Assembly: GCA_964434865.1 (NCBI GenBank)
Contig: CAYSWV010000017.1
Span: 13,857 to 77,856, forward strand
Reading direction: 5' to 3'
Length of the DNA stretch: 64,000 nt
Source: CAYSWV01 sp964434865
GTDB lineage: Bacteria; Cyanobacteriota; Cyanobacteriia; Thermostichales; Thermostichaceae
A model generated the notes under the pieces. It was not told where the DNA came from. It saw nothing but the letters and a program-made list of their open reading frames with translations, and made no database searches. Below are positions 8,864 to 19,600 of this stretch, piece after piece (within the stretch, counting starts at the first letter, position 1; every line of letters starts with the position of its first letter). A program made the translations under genes and the position numbers.

Positions 8864-11800
8864 CTAGGGAGAAACAAACACGGCAGTGGTACGGGGAGGA
8901 ATCAAAAAGGTCCCTTGAGCAGAGTCAAATGACGCTTGCTTGACAATGGGATCACTAGATTGCTGTTGCACAGGATGGAGTTCTAAAGGTATCCCGATGA
9001 AAGCACCAATATCAAGCTGTTGGGGTACTTTATTGGCATTGATCAGAACCACAACATCTTCATAATTGGGGTCTAAGTCAGGATCAATCCGATCCGTAAT
9101 CGACATGATGATCAAAGCATCTCGTTGGTTCGATCCCAGATTGTAAAATTGAATTCGTTGCTTGATATCGTCAGCTGTTTCTAAGCGGAAGAGTTTGGAA
9201 CTCCGACGAATACGCAAGGTCTCTCGCAAATGAGCCACACTAGATAAGATATCTGCACGAGACGGATTTAAGTCATAGTTAGCCAAAAGTGGATCCATCA
9301 CGCCCCAACGACCTAAGTTACTCCAGGCAGGTGGAAGGCCACTCCCAAAGTAATTTTGATGGTAGGTATAGTCGATCCGATTAAACCAATCACCTGAGTC
9401 ATAGCTATTCCGATCTAGGGATTTTGACCGCAACATATCAACCCCTAATTGAAAGAAAGGAATACCTTGACTTAAGCCCACCAGGCTGATGCCCAGATTT
9501 TGAGCTCGGACCCGTTCAGTCATGGGGGTTATCGCAGCTCCCCGCTCTCCCATGGGCATCTTCAAAACATTTAAATCAAATAAAGTCTCATTATCATGCT
9601 TAGAGACGTAGTTAATAGTTTCTTGAGGATCTTGGGTATATCCAGTACCGTTGAACTGAATCCCTGAAACACGTTGATTATCTTGGTCAATAAGCGTGAA
9701 CGAGGCCAAGCTCCCGGCCAAAGCAATGCGGATTCGATCCATGGCATATCTCAAGTCTCGTTTGAACCGTCGGCCATAAAAGAAGCCATTCCAGTCGTAA
9801 GAGACCCCATTAATGAAACCTTGTTGATGAGTATCGGTCGGATCGGTAGAAGCACCCCCATGAGCGGCATCTCGCAATTTATCGTTAAAGGTGCCAATCC
9901 CAGTCCCCGCCATATTGTATTGATTAGCGTATTTCAAAGCTCGATCACGGGCCGAACCAAAGTCCCAGCCTTCACCGTATAGATAAATACTTGAACCATC
10001 CACTCCATCTTTTTCAAGGGTTAAAGCTTGAACCTGATCTCGTAGCTTAGTCATATTCTCCACAGTATGCAAATTCATCAGATCAAATCTGAAGCCATCC
10101 ACTTTGTAAGCTGTGCTCCAACGAATCACGGTATCAATAAGAAGCTTTTCCATCATATTGAATTCTGAAGCCGTATCAGGACAGCAACTGGTATTGTGCT
10201 GATAGCCCTCATTGGTGTAGCGATGATAGTAACCTGGTACAACTTTGTCGAGTGCAGCTTGGGAGTAGCGGTTGTTAGCAAACATATGGTTATACACCAC
10301 ACCCATCACGGTTCGCAGACCAATGTTGTTTAAAGACTGCACCATTTCCCGAAATTCTAGAATACGGGTCGAGCCATTCGGATCGGTAGCATAGCTGCCT
10401 TCAGGCACACCGTAATGCCAAGGATCAAAGCCCCAATTAAAACTATCATTACCCCGAGTAATACCAACAATGGCCTGTTGCAGGGATGAGTTGCGGGGAA
10501 AATTGGATAGTGTATTGCTATCTGGATCCGACCGTCGAATTGGATCTTCATTCACTGAGACAAAGTCAAACGCTGGCATCAGATGAACATGAGTTAGCCC
10601 TGCTTCAGCCAATTGCTTCAAGTGAGACATCCCCTGAGACAAAGGCCTGTCATTGAAGCCGTCATACGTAAATGCTTTAAACTTACCCCGATATTGAGGG
10701 GGCACGGATTGATCATCTCGGCTAAAGTCCCGCACATGAACTTCGTAAATGGCCATATCTTCTGGCACAGTAAATGGAGGCTTTTGCAGCTCATCCCAGC
10801 CATCAGGTTTTAAGGTAGGGTCATTATACAGATCCACAATTTGGCTGCGTTGACTATCCATCGACAGGCTAATTGAATAGGGATCAGTAACGACGTTCGT
10901 TTCAATTTTGCCGGTAAACGGCGTATAAACATCCACATCATAGAGATAGTACTGATTAGTCCAGCTTGGATCTCCGGTGATACTCCAGACACCTGTTCTT
11001 TGATCAAAGGCCATGGGGGTGATGATGGGACCAGTAGAGGGGTTGGGATCTGAATATCGATACAAGTCGACTGACTTAGCTGTGGGAGCCCATACCTTGA
11101 GGGTGGGTACGTCCTCTGAGTAAATGACCCCTAGCTCCCCTGTATAGGTAAATAAATCATCGAGCACCCCTTGAAGTTGAACACCAGTTGCATCAATCAA
11201 ATTTCCAGCTCGATCATAAGCAGCGATAGCTAGTTCACCTCGTACTAACTCCGGCACTTGTGAGCGGGCTAGAGCGGGTAACTTCAAACTATCGTAGCCG
11301 GTCAGATTGGGGAATTTAGGATAGCTCCCCACACCAATTGAGGGTCCCTGTTGTAAAGTGATACCCGAACCCCGGCGGGGTGGGATTCTTAAAGTCCCGT
11401 CAGGATCATGATGCAGTTCATAAGTGGCGGCACCAAAGCTGTTCCAGGCAATAGTAGTCCGATCAACCCAGATCGCCCGTCGTTCACTGGGCATCGATCG
11501 AACGCTTAAGCGGCTATTACCGCCCTTTTGCCAAACAATGGTTGAAGTGTCTAGATCGGTACAGCGGGTGGTAAATTCGTAAAGGCCTTCAGTTGGCTCC
11601 ATCACAACCCGATATTCATCATTGTTACCAATGTCACCATTGTAGGTCATGGGGATTTCAAGCAGGGTCTCCCACTTCCCACCATAAGCTGAGACTTCAC
11701 CCCAGACGAGAGTACACTCAAGGCCTGCACCCGGTCCCATGGGTTCGGTCACTCCTAATTTGTAAACCTGGGTGTAAACATTGAAGGGTTGTCCTTCTAA

Positions 11801-11956
11801 CATTGAATTTTCGGAATACCCCACTGGAAACATACCTACCCAAATAGTGGGATCGGCGTAGCTAGGTAAGCCTGTCAGGACCCACGTGATACCACAGAAC
11901 AAAAGTAAAGATGTTAATCGCATAAGCCCAGAACAGAAGCCAGTGTTGTATTGCAT
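8864..11956 (-). CDS. pulA: Secreted pullulanase-type alpha-1,6-glucosidase (GH13)
   Basis: A 1030-residue glycoside hydrolase of the type I pullulanase group, which cuts alpha-1,6 branch points. The N-terminus has a signal peptide (LTSLLLFCGITWVLTGLPSYA, cut after SYA), so the enzyme is exported. A carbohydrate-binding N-terminal part is followed by a CBM48-like region (LKVWAPTAKSVDLYRYS). The GH13 barrel has all the landmarks: YEVHVRDFS, FNWGFDPWHYGVPEGSYA, MGVVYNH (region I), VDGFRFDLMN (Asp nucleophile), LYGEGWDF (Glu acid/base) and YVSKHDNETL (region IV). ATG at 11923 (MRLTSLL) is an alternative start that keeps the signal peptide. It lies between a GH13 gene (116 bases upstream) and the glycosyltransferase gene. 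An exported pullulanase is notable, because cyanobacterial glycogen debranching is cytoplasmic. Confidence 0.92.
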   Translation of the reverse strand: MQYNTGFCSGLMRLTSLLLFCGITWVLTGLPSYADPTIWVGMFPVGYSENSMLEGQPFNVYTQVYKLGVTEPMGPGAGLECTLVWGEVSAYGGKWETLLEIPMTYNGDIGNNDEYRVVMEPTEGLYEFTTRCTDLDTSTIVWQKGGNSRLSVRSMPSERRAIWVDRTTIAWNSFGAATYELHHDPDGTLRIPPRRGSGITLQQGPSIGVGSYPKFPNLTGYDSLKLPALARSQVPELVRGELAIAAYDRAGNLIDATGVQLQGVLDDLFTYTGELGVIYSEDVPTLKVWAPTAKSVDLYRYSDPNPSTGPIITPMAFDQRTGVWSITGDPSWTNQYYLYDVDVYTPFTGKIETNVVTDPYSISLSMDSQRSQIVDLYNDPTLKPDGWDELQKPPFTVPEDMAIYEVHVRDFSRDDQSVPPQYRGKFKAFTYDGFNDRPLSQGMSHLKQLAEAGLTHVHLMPAFDFVSVNEDPIRRSDPDSNTLSNFPRNSSLQQAIVGITRGNDSFNWGFDPWHYGVPEGSYATDPNGSTRILEFREMVQSLNNIGLRTVMGVVYNHMFANNRYSQAALDKVVPGYYHRYTNEGYQHNTSCCPDTASEFNMMEKLLIDTVIRWSTAYKVDGFRFDLMNLHTVENMTKLRDQVQALTLEKDGVDGSSIYLYGEGWDFGSARDRALKYANQYNMAGTGIGTFNDKLRDAAHGGASTDPTDTHQQGFINGVSYDWNGFFYGRRFKRDLRYAMDRIRIALAGSLASFTLIDQDNQRVSGIQFNGTGYTQDPQETINYVSKHDNETLFDLNVLKMPMGERGAAITPMTERVRAQNLGISLVGLSQGIPFFQLGVDMLRSKSLDRNSYDSGDWFNRIDYTYHQNYFGSGLPPAWSNLGRWGVMDPLLANYDLNPSRADILSSVAHLRETLRIRRSSKLFRLETADDIKQRIQFYNLGSNQRDALIIMSITDRIDPDLDPNYEDVVVLINANKVPQQLDIGAFIGIPLELHPVQQQSSDPIVKQASFDSAQGTFLIPPRTTAVFVSP

Positions 11957-12072
11957 TGAAACCTAACCCTTTAGCTGTACTCAATGTTGCAAAACCCTAG
12001 AGGGAATCTACTTATCCCATGCACTTAAGTCATGAGTCGATCCATCGAGACCGTGAGAACACGCTACCACCT

Positions 12073-14781
12073 TCAGTTACGGAATGGATAGGAGGTTCGT
12101 GGAGGCGTATAGTAGCGGGCTGTACCTGAGAGATCATCGAGCGGGAGGTCGCCCTCATCAGTCCAGGATACAGGCTCGATGTTATCTTCTTGGACAAAGC
12201 CCACAACACCGTAAGCATCTAGATAGAAACTCAACCAATGGCCCTTGGAGGTTAGGTGAACCGGGTTACGATTTTGACCTCCGTATTTGGCTCGATCGCT
12301 ATCTAACGCTATGGCATAGGTAGCATCTTCAGGGTGTAGATGAATCCGATAGTTTGCAATAGTCTGATCAGCCAAGTTCACTACGACATAGACACGTTTG
12401 CCTGTAGTAAAGTCAATCTTTTCAAATAAAATCACTTTATTCTCATGATCCATCCACCGCACCATATGACGATGTTGATTGTAGGGTGCAAAGGCTGGCT
12501 CTTCAATGAAAAAGTGTTTCATGTCCGCTTGGAAATCAACCAAATTTTGAATGGCAGGATAGTGTAGTTGATCCCATTGAATCGCAGCATTAGTGCTCAG
12601 GCTGCCTGGTTGTAACGTCCACATCTGGAACATATCTAAGTAATAGGAGCTCGCAAACAAGGCCATAGCTGACCAGGATTGTAGCTTGCGATTATGGAAG
12701 TCACCGCCATCAACTGCTTGGGATAGATATAGCCCTCTAGCTTGAAACGGATTTCCAGCATTGGCAAATTCATCATGATTCCCTGGATAATACAGCAGCT
12801 CACGCGGCCAATCATTCATAAGCATGTAATCTAGTTTCCAGGTATCAATTTCACGCTGGTGTTTCAATAACTGCTCAGTAAACCAAAGATAAAAGCGGTC
12901 ACTATACGTTGTGGTCAACCCAGCTCCTCCTACTCTCAAAGCACGGTTAAGATAGGGATCGCCAAAGTAGCCTTCACCAATGATCACAGCTTTAGGCTCA
13001 TAAGCTAAAAAGGCTTGTGCTGTCTCTCTTAAAAAGTCCCGCCCATAAGCTTCAAAGTCAATACCATTAATGTTGTCGACTCGGATACCATCAAAGCCAT
13101 AGTCGAGGATGTCTACTAAAGCCGCTTCAACTAAATTGCGCCGAATCTCAGGTGAGTATCGGAGACGCCGTGTCTGCCATTCTGTCCGAGAAGCACCATA
13201 GAGATCACTCTGATCTTGACGCTTGTAGCGTGAGAACCCCACCTGGCTAAATTCACGGGGAGGATTGTTCCCTTTTTCAGCATAGTGACTAAAGACGGTA
13301 TCTAGAATAACGGCAACCTCAGCTTGATGAAAAGCATTGATCATGGCTCGAAGTTCATCTGGGCTGCCGAAGTCGGCCTGCTTAGTGTAAAAGCTAAAGG
13401 TTTGGTAGCTATATCGCCAGTCTGGATACTCGGCTTTATCAGGATCGTAGTAATCGATATGAGCATCTAAGGGCATAAATTGAATAGCGTTGTAGCCCAG
13501 ATCAGCGATAGCTTCAGGAACACGACATTCTGTGACGAAGTTGTACAACTCTGAAATAACATCACCACCTTGTTGGCCAAAATACTTAGAATCAGCATTA
13601 GAGCACTCCCAATTAACAGCCAACATTACCATCTCAGTTTCTAAGATACTCAGTTGCTGGCCTCTCAGATCAGGGCGAGGGGCCCGTTCACTCAGGGGCG
13701 TCGATTGCCAAAATACAGAATTCAAATACCGCTCATACTGGCGCTCACCCTGATAAAACCGGCGGTTGAAAGCAGGTGTTGAAAACAAGGCCGACCCAAT
13801 ATCAAGGCGTTGATTACCATATTGATCCACTAAACGATATTGGGCTAAATGATACTGATCAGGGGGCAGAGTCACTGTATGGATCATGGCATCTTGAGCA
13901 GTGGGGTGAAGCTTGTAGTCAGCTATGTTGTCAACAGCTCCCCATAAATTAAAATCACCAATAACGGTCAGTTCTTCATTTGTGTTACCGACTAAGACTC
14001 GCAGCGTTAGAGTTCCATCGGGATTAAAGCGAGCACCCGTTTGAGGTTGAAAAGTTTTAGGATCAAGAGTCGGCTCTCGATTCAAGGCATCTGTAGAAGC
14101 TAAATTTAACTTTAAGACATCAGGGCTGATGACTGGGTGCTGGGGGAGTTGAGTAGGTTTAAGTTGAAGAGACTCAGCTTCAATAATGGCCAAGCGTTGG
14201 CTTTCATCTAAACTGACTATTCGAGTCTCTGTGGATGCCGATCCCTCAGACGTATCCATAATAGCCTCAGCTTCCTCAGGGGCTGGAATCTCAGAGGCCT
14301 TTGCAGAAGGTTGCGGCGGATACTCTATTTCAATCTCAGCCACCGGTTCTAAATCTGTTTCAGCAGAGTCTGGTAGCGTTTCCTCAGAAACATCTAAGTC
14401 AGGTGTTGTTTCTACATCGAGTGTTGCTGACGCCTGATCGAGATCAGCTGCTGCATTCACCCCACTATCTGTGGAGAAGTCGAGGGGTTCCTCAGGCTGT
14501 TCAGTGGCCCCTGATACCCAGGACTGGATGGACTCGGAGATCCTTCTGAAGATATCTAAAATAAAATCAAAGAAAGATCTTGAACTTGAAGTTTCTACCT
14601 GGGCTAAGTGTAGAGGAGTCTTAAGAGCTGGTGATCCAAGGAAAGATTCGGTAATAGGGGGATCAGGTTGCACCATTGAAACAACTGGATGTGTGCTCAG
14701 AGGATTGAAAACCATATGGCTATCAAACCTGGGAGGAACCATCATCAAGTAATGACACAAGAAAAGCGTAAAGTAACTCAC
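12073..14781 (-). CDS. GH13 alpha-amylase-family enzyme with CBM48-like domain and acidic linker
   Basis: About 902 residues. A long acidic, low-complexity region (Glu/Ser/Ala-rich, residues about 70-190) precedes a CBM48-like domain (LRVLVGNTNEELTVIGDFN). The GH13 barrel has MPLDAHIDYYDPD, VILDTVFSHY (region I), DGIRVDNING (Asp nucleophile, about residue 564), VIIGEGYFGD (Glu, about 600) and YYPGNHDE (region IV). The layout resembles branching-enzyme-like hydrolases acting on alpha-glucans, but the exact bond specificity is not visible. I chose GTG at 14781 because AAGGAG precedes it by five bases; an ATG at 14802 lacks a ribosome site. The new N-terminus is hydrophobic but is not a clear signal peptide, so its location is open. 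It is the first gene of the minus-strand glycan cluster. Confidence 0.85.
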   Translation of the reverse strand: MSYFTLFLCHYLMMVPPRFDSHMVFNPLSTHPVVSMVQPDPPITESFLGSPALKTPLHLAQVETSSSRSFFDFILDIFRRISESIQSWVSGATEQPEEPLDFSTDSGVNAAADLDQASATLDVETTPDLDVSEETLPDSAETDLEPVAEIEIEYPPQPSAKASEIPAPEEAEAIMDTSEGSASTETRIVSLDESQRLAIIEAESLQLKPTQLPQHPVISPDVLKLNLASTDALNREPTLDPKTFQPQTGARFNPDGTLTLRVLVGNTNEELTVIGDFNLWGAVDNIADYKLHPTAQDAMIHTVTLPPDQYHLAQYRLVDQYGNQRLDIGSALFSTPAFNRRFYQGERQYERYLNSVFWQSTPLSERAPRPDLRGQQLSILETEMVMLAVNWECSNADSKYFGQQGGDVISELYNFVTECRVPEAIADLGYNAIQFMPLDAHIDYYDPDKAEYPDWRYSYQTFSFYTKQADFGSPDELRAMINAFHQAEVAVILDTVFSHYAEKGNNPPREFSQVGFSRYKRQDQSDLYGASRTEWQTRRLRYSPEIRRNLVEAALVDILDYGFDGIRVDNINGIDFEAYGRDFLRETAQAFLAYEPKAVIIGEGYFGDPYLNRALRVGGAGLTTTYSDRFYLWFTEQLLKHQREIDTWKLDYMLMNDWPRELLYYPGNHDEFANAGNPFQARGLYLSQAVDGGDFHNRKLQSWSAMALFASSYYLDMFQMWTLQPGSLSTNAAIQWDQLHYPAIQNLVDFQADMKHFFIEEPAFAPYNQHRHMVRWMDHENKVILFEKIDFTTGKRVYVVVNLADQTIANYRIHLHPEDATYAIALDSDRAKYGGQNRNPVHLTSKGHWLSFYLDAYGVVGFVQEDNIEPVSWTDEGDLPLDDLSGTARYYTPPRTSYPFRN

Positions 14782-14958
14782 GATCGCTCCTTCACAGGAC
14801 ATCAACAAAAGCAAAGAAGTCTCAAGTATATATGTTAAGCTAGCCCCTTAATCGATGAAATAGCTTAACAATACTTAAGACAAGACAGTAATATACTACG
14901 AACTATGACGATTCATCCAGATTATGTCAAGCCTCAATCTCGATCAGAGCGCTCAAGT

Positions 14959-16503
14959 TTAGAGCAACCTTTGAAAAACAGGCTGAGGGGGTTGAGGGAC
15001 TTGAGAGGCCGATAAATAGCCCCATTGGGTCTGCTCCCAAGTTAAAGCACCTGGATCGGTGATCTCGTAGCCAAGCTGGTGCAGGATCTTTAAGCTTAAA
15101 TTGGGCACTAAAGGTGAGAGTAAAACCGCAGCAATCCGAACCGCCTCTAGTACACTGTAGAGAATGATTTCCACTTGGCGATGTTGGCCCTGCTTATATA
15201 AGGTCCAAGGGGCTTCAACATCTAAGTATTTATTACTGGCTTGGACTAAAGCCATAATCTCTTGAGCAGCCTGGCTAATGGTGAGTTGATCAAACAAGTC
15301 AGTCATTTTGGTGGGTAAAGACTCCGCAATCATTTTGAGTGGGTGATCCGGTGGTATTTCAACAGCAGGTATGGAATAGTCCCGATACTTGCGCAGCATA
15401 GTTAAAGTCCGATTTAACAAGTTACCCAAGTCATTGGCTAAATCAGCATTGAGGACCTCTTTAAATCGAGTTTCATTAAAATCACCATCACGGCCTAATT
15501 CAATTTCTTTTAGGAAATAATACCGTACAGCATCCGCTCCATAGGTTTCAATGAGCTGGTAAGGATCCAGAGTGTTACCTAGGCTTTTGCCCATTTTCTG
15601 ACCATCTTTGGTTAATAACCCTTGGCGAAAATCCCGCTCTGGTAGGGGAACTTGAGCAGACATGAACATGGCAGGCCAATAAACGGCATGGAATCTTAAG
15701 ATATCTTTACCAATTAGGTGTAAATGAACCGGCCACCAGCGCTTCAAGGCATTCTCAAGTGTGGGTTCGTCATCAGGATCTAACAAAGCAGTGACATAAC
15801 TCAATAACGCATCAAACCAAACATAAATGGTATGGTCTGGATCAATCGGCATCGGAATGCCCCAGGACACCTGGACTCGAGAGATTGAGAAGTCACGTAA
15901 CCCTTGCTTGACAAAGTTGAGAACTTCATTACGACGGGAGCTAGGTTGAATAAATTGAGGCTGCTCTGCATAGAGTGCTTCGAGCTGAGCCTGATACCGG
16001 GATAACTTAAAAAAGTAGTTAGCTTCATCTCGCCATTCCACCTTTTGATTAGTATGAATCGGGCATAGATCTCCATCTAAGAGGTCAGCTTTATCCTTAA
16101 ATTCTTCGCAAGATACACAATAATAGCCTTGCTGCTGCCCTAGATAGATATCCCCTTGATCCCAAACTCGTTGGAAAAACTCATTCACAATCTGCAGATG
16201 TTTAGCATCAGTTGTACGAATAAATCGGTCATTTTGAATCGTTAAAGCCACCCATAAGCGTTGGAACTCAGCTGCAATCTGGTCACAATGGACTTGGGGA
16301 TCAATGCCCAGACGTTCAGCCGTTCGTTGAATTTTTTGGCCATGTTCATCCGTGCCTGTTACCATCAACACTTGTTGGCCACGTAGTCTATGAAAGCGAG
16401 CTATAGCATCAGCCACCATTGTTGTATAGGCACTACCGATATGAGGCAATGCATTGACATAGTAGATCGGGGTTGTCACCACAAAGGTGGAGGGGTCAGG
16501 CAT
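14959..16503 (-). CDS. metG: Methionyl-tRNA synthetase
   Basis: Class I aminoacyl-tRNA synthetase that charges tRNA-Met. The HIGH motif is HIGSAYTTMVADA (about residue 21) and the KMSKS loop is KMGKSLGN (about residue 300). A zinc-knuckle region has CVSCEEFKDKADLLDGDLC, with fewer cysteines than the four-Cys type. At 514 aa it is the short form without the C-terminal EMAP/Trbp111-like tRNA-binding domain, which fits cyanobacterial enzymes. ATG at 16503 is the natural start (MPDPSTFVVTTPIYYVNALP). The gene is divergent from the TpsA exoprotein gene. Confidence 0.97.
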   Translation of the reverse strand: MPDPSTFVVTTPIYYVNALPHIGSAYTTMVADAIARFHRLRGQQVLMVTGTDEHGQKIQRTAERLGIDPQVHCDQIAAEFQRLWVALTIQNDRFIRTTDAKHLQIVNEFFQRVWDQGDIYLGQQQGYYCVSCEEFKDKADLLDGDLCPIHTNQKVEWRDEANYFFKLSRYQAQLEALYAEQPQFIQPSSRRNEVLNFVKQGLRDFSISRVQVSWGIPMPIDPDHTIYVWFDALLSYVTALLDPDDEPTLENALKRWWPVHLHLIGKDILRFHAVYWPAMFMSAQVPLPERDFRQGLLTKDGQKMGKSLGNTLDPYQLIETYGADAVRYYFLKEIELGRDGDFNETRFKEVLNADLANDLGNLLNRTLTMLRKYRDYSIPAVEIPPDHPLKMIAESLPTKMTDLFDQLTISQAAQEIMALVQASNKYLDVEAPWTLYKQGQHRQVEIILYSVLEAVRIAAVLLSPLVPNLSLKILHQLGYEITDPGALTWEQTQWGYLSASQVPQPPQPVFQRLL

Positions 16504-16634
16504 AGCTAAAGAAAACGAAGTACATCGGATCCATCATAAATCAGCCTCACAAGTGAAGCGGCACCTATCAAGATTAAGGTACTGTAAACTACAGTTGGCA
16601 TGATCAGGATAGACCAGGACCTTGGGGCTTAGCT

Positions 16635-19600
16635 ATGACACATTCCTATCGATTTCAGATTAATTGCCTCATCTTGTTAGGTCCTACCCTCTTGATCAGT
16701 TGGTGCCCATTGGCCAGAGCTCAGGTGATACCTGATACTTCATTAGGTTCAGAACAATCTGTGGTTACCCCTGATTTGGCGGCTTCAATTCCAACTGAGA
16801 TCATTACTGGGGGCGCCCTCCGAGGCCAAACCCTGTTTCATAGCTTTGAGCAATTCTCCATTCAGCCAGGCGCTACAGTTCAGTTCAACAACAGCTCAGC
16901 GGTTGAAACGATTATTAGTCGAGTCACAGGATCCTCACCATCAACGATTGATGGATGGCTTCAAACTCAGGGTCGGGCTGATCTGTTTATACTCAACCCC
17001 AATGGTATCGTTTTTGGATCTGCGGCCCAACTAGACTTAGGCGGCTCATTAGTGGCCAGCACAGCTCAGGGTTTGCAGTTTGCCGAGGGGGTTGTGTACG
17101 ACACAGAAAGGCTTCAGCCTCCACCGTTATTGGCCATCGATGTACCTGTGGGCCTGCAAATGGGAGCGAGCGGAGCCATAGAGGTTTTGGGAGCACTAGA
17201 GCTACAACCCGAAAACACGTTGGCACTAGTCGGGGGTGATCTTACCCTCAACGGTGGCCTCCTAGTGACACCTAGTGGACGTATTGAATTAGGTAGTGTA
17301 GCCGATGCAGAAGAAGTTACCTTGACTTCCACAGATAGAGGGTTTGAATTATCCTATGATCGGGTTCAAGCCTTTCAAGATATAAACCTAACCGATGCTG
17401 TCTTAGAGGTTGTGGGAGCTGGAGGTGAGATCCAAGTTCAAGGCCGACAGATTGGCATGGACCGTACTATCCTAGATACCCGGCCCCAGGATCATGAGGC
17501 AGCCGGAGATGTGGTGATCCAGTCCTCTGAGTCGATCGATATCCGTAACAATAGCCAACTTCTATTAAATGTACCTCAAGCAGTCACAGGTAACGGGGGA
17601 ACTCTAACACTTAGAACAGGACAACTCTTTATTCAAGAAGGTTCGTTGATTTCAGCTAGGGCTTTTGGGGCAGGAGAGGCGGGTGACATTGACATTAGAG
17701 CGTCTGACTCTGTTGAGATCATTGAGAGTGACATTGCTAATTCGGGTGAACTTGGCGCAGGCGGTCAAATCGCTATCACAACTAACCATCTACGTCTGCA
17801 AGATGGGGCTCAAGTCTTTGTGGGCACCTCAAATCAAGAGAGTAGCGGCAACATGACAATTAGGGCCGATCAGCTTGAGATCATAGGTCAAATCGTAGTG
17901 GCCAATGAGGTGATCCCCAGTGGTTTGTTTTCTACAGTCAGCCCAGGTGCAACGGGTGATGGCGGCAATATTCAGATCAGTGCTAATCGCTTGCGGATTC
18001 AAGATGGGCAAATTGGGGTTAATTCTGCTGGAGCAGGCCAACCTGGAAATATTGAAATTTCATCATCTGAATCGATTGAAATCAATAATGGGATTCTATT
18101 TACCGCTGGAGATCTGGGGAGCCAGGCTGGAACGATTAATCTTGAAACTCCCTTCTTATCCCTCCAAGATGGATCCGAAATTTCAATTGCTACGTTTGCT
18201 GAGGGAGATGCGGGCGATTTACTGATCAACGCTGACCAGATCGAACTTTTGGGCGTCTTTACTTCAGAGGCAGGTGAAACATTTCAAAGCGGCATGCGTA
18301 ATGTCACACTGGGGTCAGGTACTGGAGGCGATATTGTCGTTGAGGCAGATACCTTACAAGTACTGGGCGGTCAGATTTCAACGGGGACCGGAGCTGACGG
18401 TGAGGCCGGAGATGTAATGATCCGAGCGGATACTATCGAAGTCCAATCTGATCAGACTCTGGGCATCGTATCAGCAGATTCAGTGTCCAGTGGTGCCGGT
18501 GGTGATATCTTGATCGAAGCTCAACAATTGAAGGTTCAGGGGGCCTTAGTCTCTACTAGTGCCTTTGCAGAAGGGGACGCAGGCAATCTCAATATTATGG
18601 CTGATAGAATTGAAGTCCTATCCGAAGGCAGACCAGGCAGTGTGGGTAATTTACTTACAGATTCTGTATCTTCTGGAGCAGCAGGTAACATAGTCATTGA
18701 AACCCAGCAATTACTGATTCAGGGAGGCAATATTTCAACCGATGCTTTTGATCAGGGTAATGCTGGGAATATAGCCATCCAAGCCGATAGTATTGAACTC
18801 AGGCGATTGGGTGAGACCGGAGCTGGGATCACCACAGGGACAGCCTCAACCGGAGCTGGGGGAAACCTATTGATTGAAACCCAACAGCTCACCAATCAAG
18901 GAGGAGTAATTGCCACACGATCTACAGGGGAGGGCAATGCCGGTGATATGGAAATTCGAGCCACAGGCACCATAGAAATTAGTTCAGAAGATAATTTTGT
19001 GGGGGGCTTATTAACTGAGTCATCGGCCACAGGAGCTGGAGGCCAGTTAACTATAGCTACCCAAAATTTGACTATTCTAGATGGATCTCAAGTTTCAGCT
19101 AGTACAGGTGGAGCCGGTAATGCTGGAGATTTATGGATCCATGCCAACGGGGCCATTTTTGTGAGTGGGATCTCGGCTAATGGCCAGTTGGCTAGTGCTA
19201 TAGCCGCTTCATCAGGATCGGATGCAACGGGTGATGGTGGCGATTTAACCCTCACAACTCAAAGCCTATTAGTTCAAGATGGAGCTCAAATTTCAACGAC
19301 TACCTTTGGAGAGGGCAATGCCGGAAATCTAACCGTCAATGCTTCAAGATCTCTAGCTGTAGAGGGACAGATTGTGAATGAAAATCAGTCTACACCTAGT
19401 GGGATCTTTACCCTGTCTGGTGTGAATGCATCTGGTGCTGCTGGTGATCTGTTCCTAACAACAGGTACACTTCAAGTCGCAGAAGGGGCCACCATTCAAG
19501 TCAGCTCCTTAGGCGAGACTTCGGGAGCCACTGTAGGAGATTTAACCATCCAAGCCGAATCCATCCAACTGAATACTCAAGGCTCCTTAGAAGCCACCTC

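Noticed and set aside
9674..9982. Open frame opposite the pullulanase gene
   Set aside because: It is antisense to a strongly conserved GH13 region and has no domain or ribosome site of its own.
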